From Parachlamydia sp. (GTDB lineage Bacteria; Chlamydiota; Chlamydiia; Chlamydiales; Parachlamydiaceae), in NCBI GenBank assembly GCA_021298935.1, contig JAJTHR010000212.1, forward strand, positions 1 to 5,650: 5,650 nt of DNA, in the 5' to 3' direction. The notes under the pieces are model-generated. The model saw nothing but the letters and a program-made list of their open reading frames with translations, made no database searches and had not been told where the DNA came from. Both the position numbers and the translations under genes were made by a program. Below are positions 5,646 through 5,650 of this stretch, one piece after another; the first letter of the stretch is position 1; each line of letters starts with the position of its first letter.

Positions 5646-5650
5646 CTATC

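Overview
The window reads as a compact piece of chromosome from a Gram-negative bacterium of fairly low GC (about 40% by eye). It holds seven confident protein genes, one candidate small gene and no RNA genes, insertion sequences or CRISPR. The protein families (SOUL, DUF378, DUF2177, xanthorhodopsin-type rhodopsin) are spread across Proteobacteria, Chlamydiae and others. The sequence alone does not fix the taxon.

Left half, minus strand (2882 down to 32): a tight three-gene operon. It runs from a membrane-anchored SOUL/HBP heme-binding-like protein, through a CPA-type cation:proton antiporter, to a CaxA/YrbG-type Na+/Ca2+ exchanger. Both junctions are ATGA stop/start overlaps of 4 bp, so the three are almost certainly co-transcribed and probably translationally coupled.

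Middle (2883-3136): a 254-bp divergent intergenic region. It contains a perfect 7-bp inverted repeat (3077-3093) and no convincing promoter on either strand.

Right half, plus strand: a small DUF378 membrane protein (3137-3337), a possible 38-residue small ORF (3350-3466), an SDR-family oxidoreductase that lacks the catalytic tyrosine (3473-4207), and a DUF2177 membrane protein (4257-4655). A 191-bp gap with a plausible sigma70 promoter follows. Then comes a xanthorhodopsin-like light-driven proton pump (4847-5602), closed by a strong intrinsic terminator (5619-5645).

How the genes may work together (inference): the rhodopsin would add to the proton-motive force in light. The CPA antiporter could convert a proton gradient into a Na+ gradient, and the Ca2+/Na+ exchanger could spend that gradient on Ca2+ export. 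SOUL, SDR and DUF2177 proteins also turn up in light- or photo-oxidative-stress neighbourhoods of other bacteria, so the whole window may be a light-adaptation locus. The rhodopsin has the full set of pump residues (R89, D92, T96, E103, H58, K227). However, a bulky Phe149 sits where xanthorhodopsin has the glycine that lets a carotenoid antenna dock. No retinal or carotenoid synthesis gene lies in the window.
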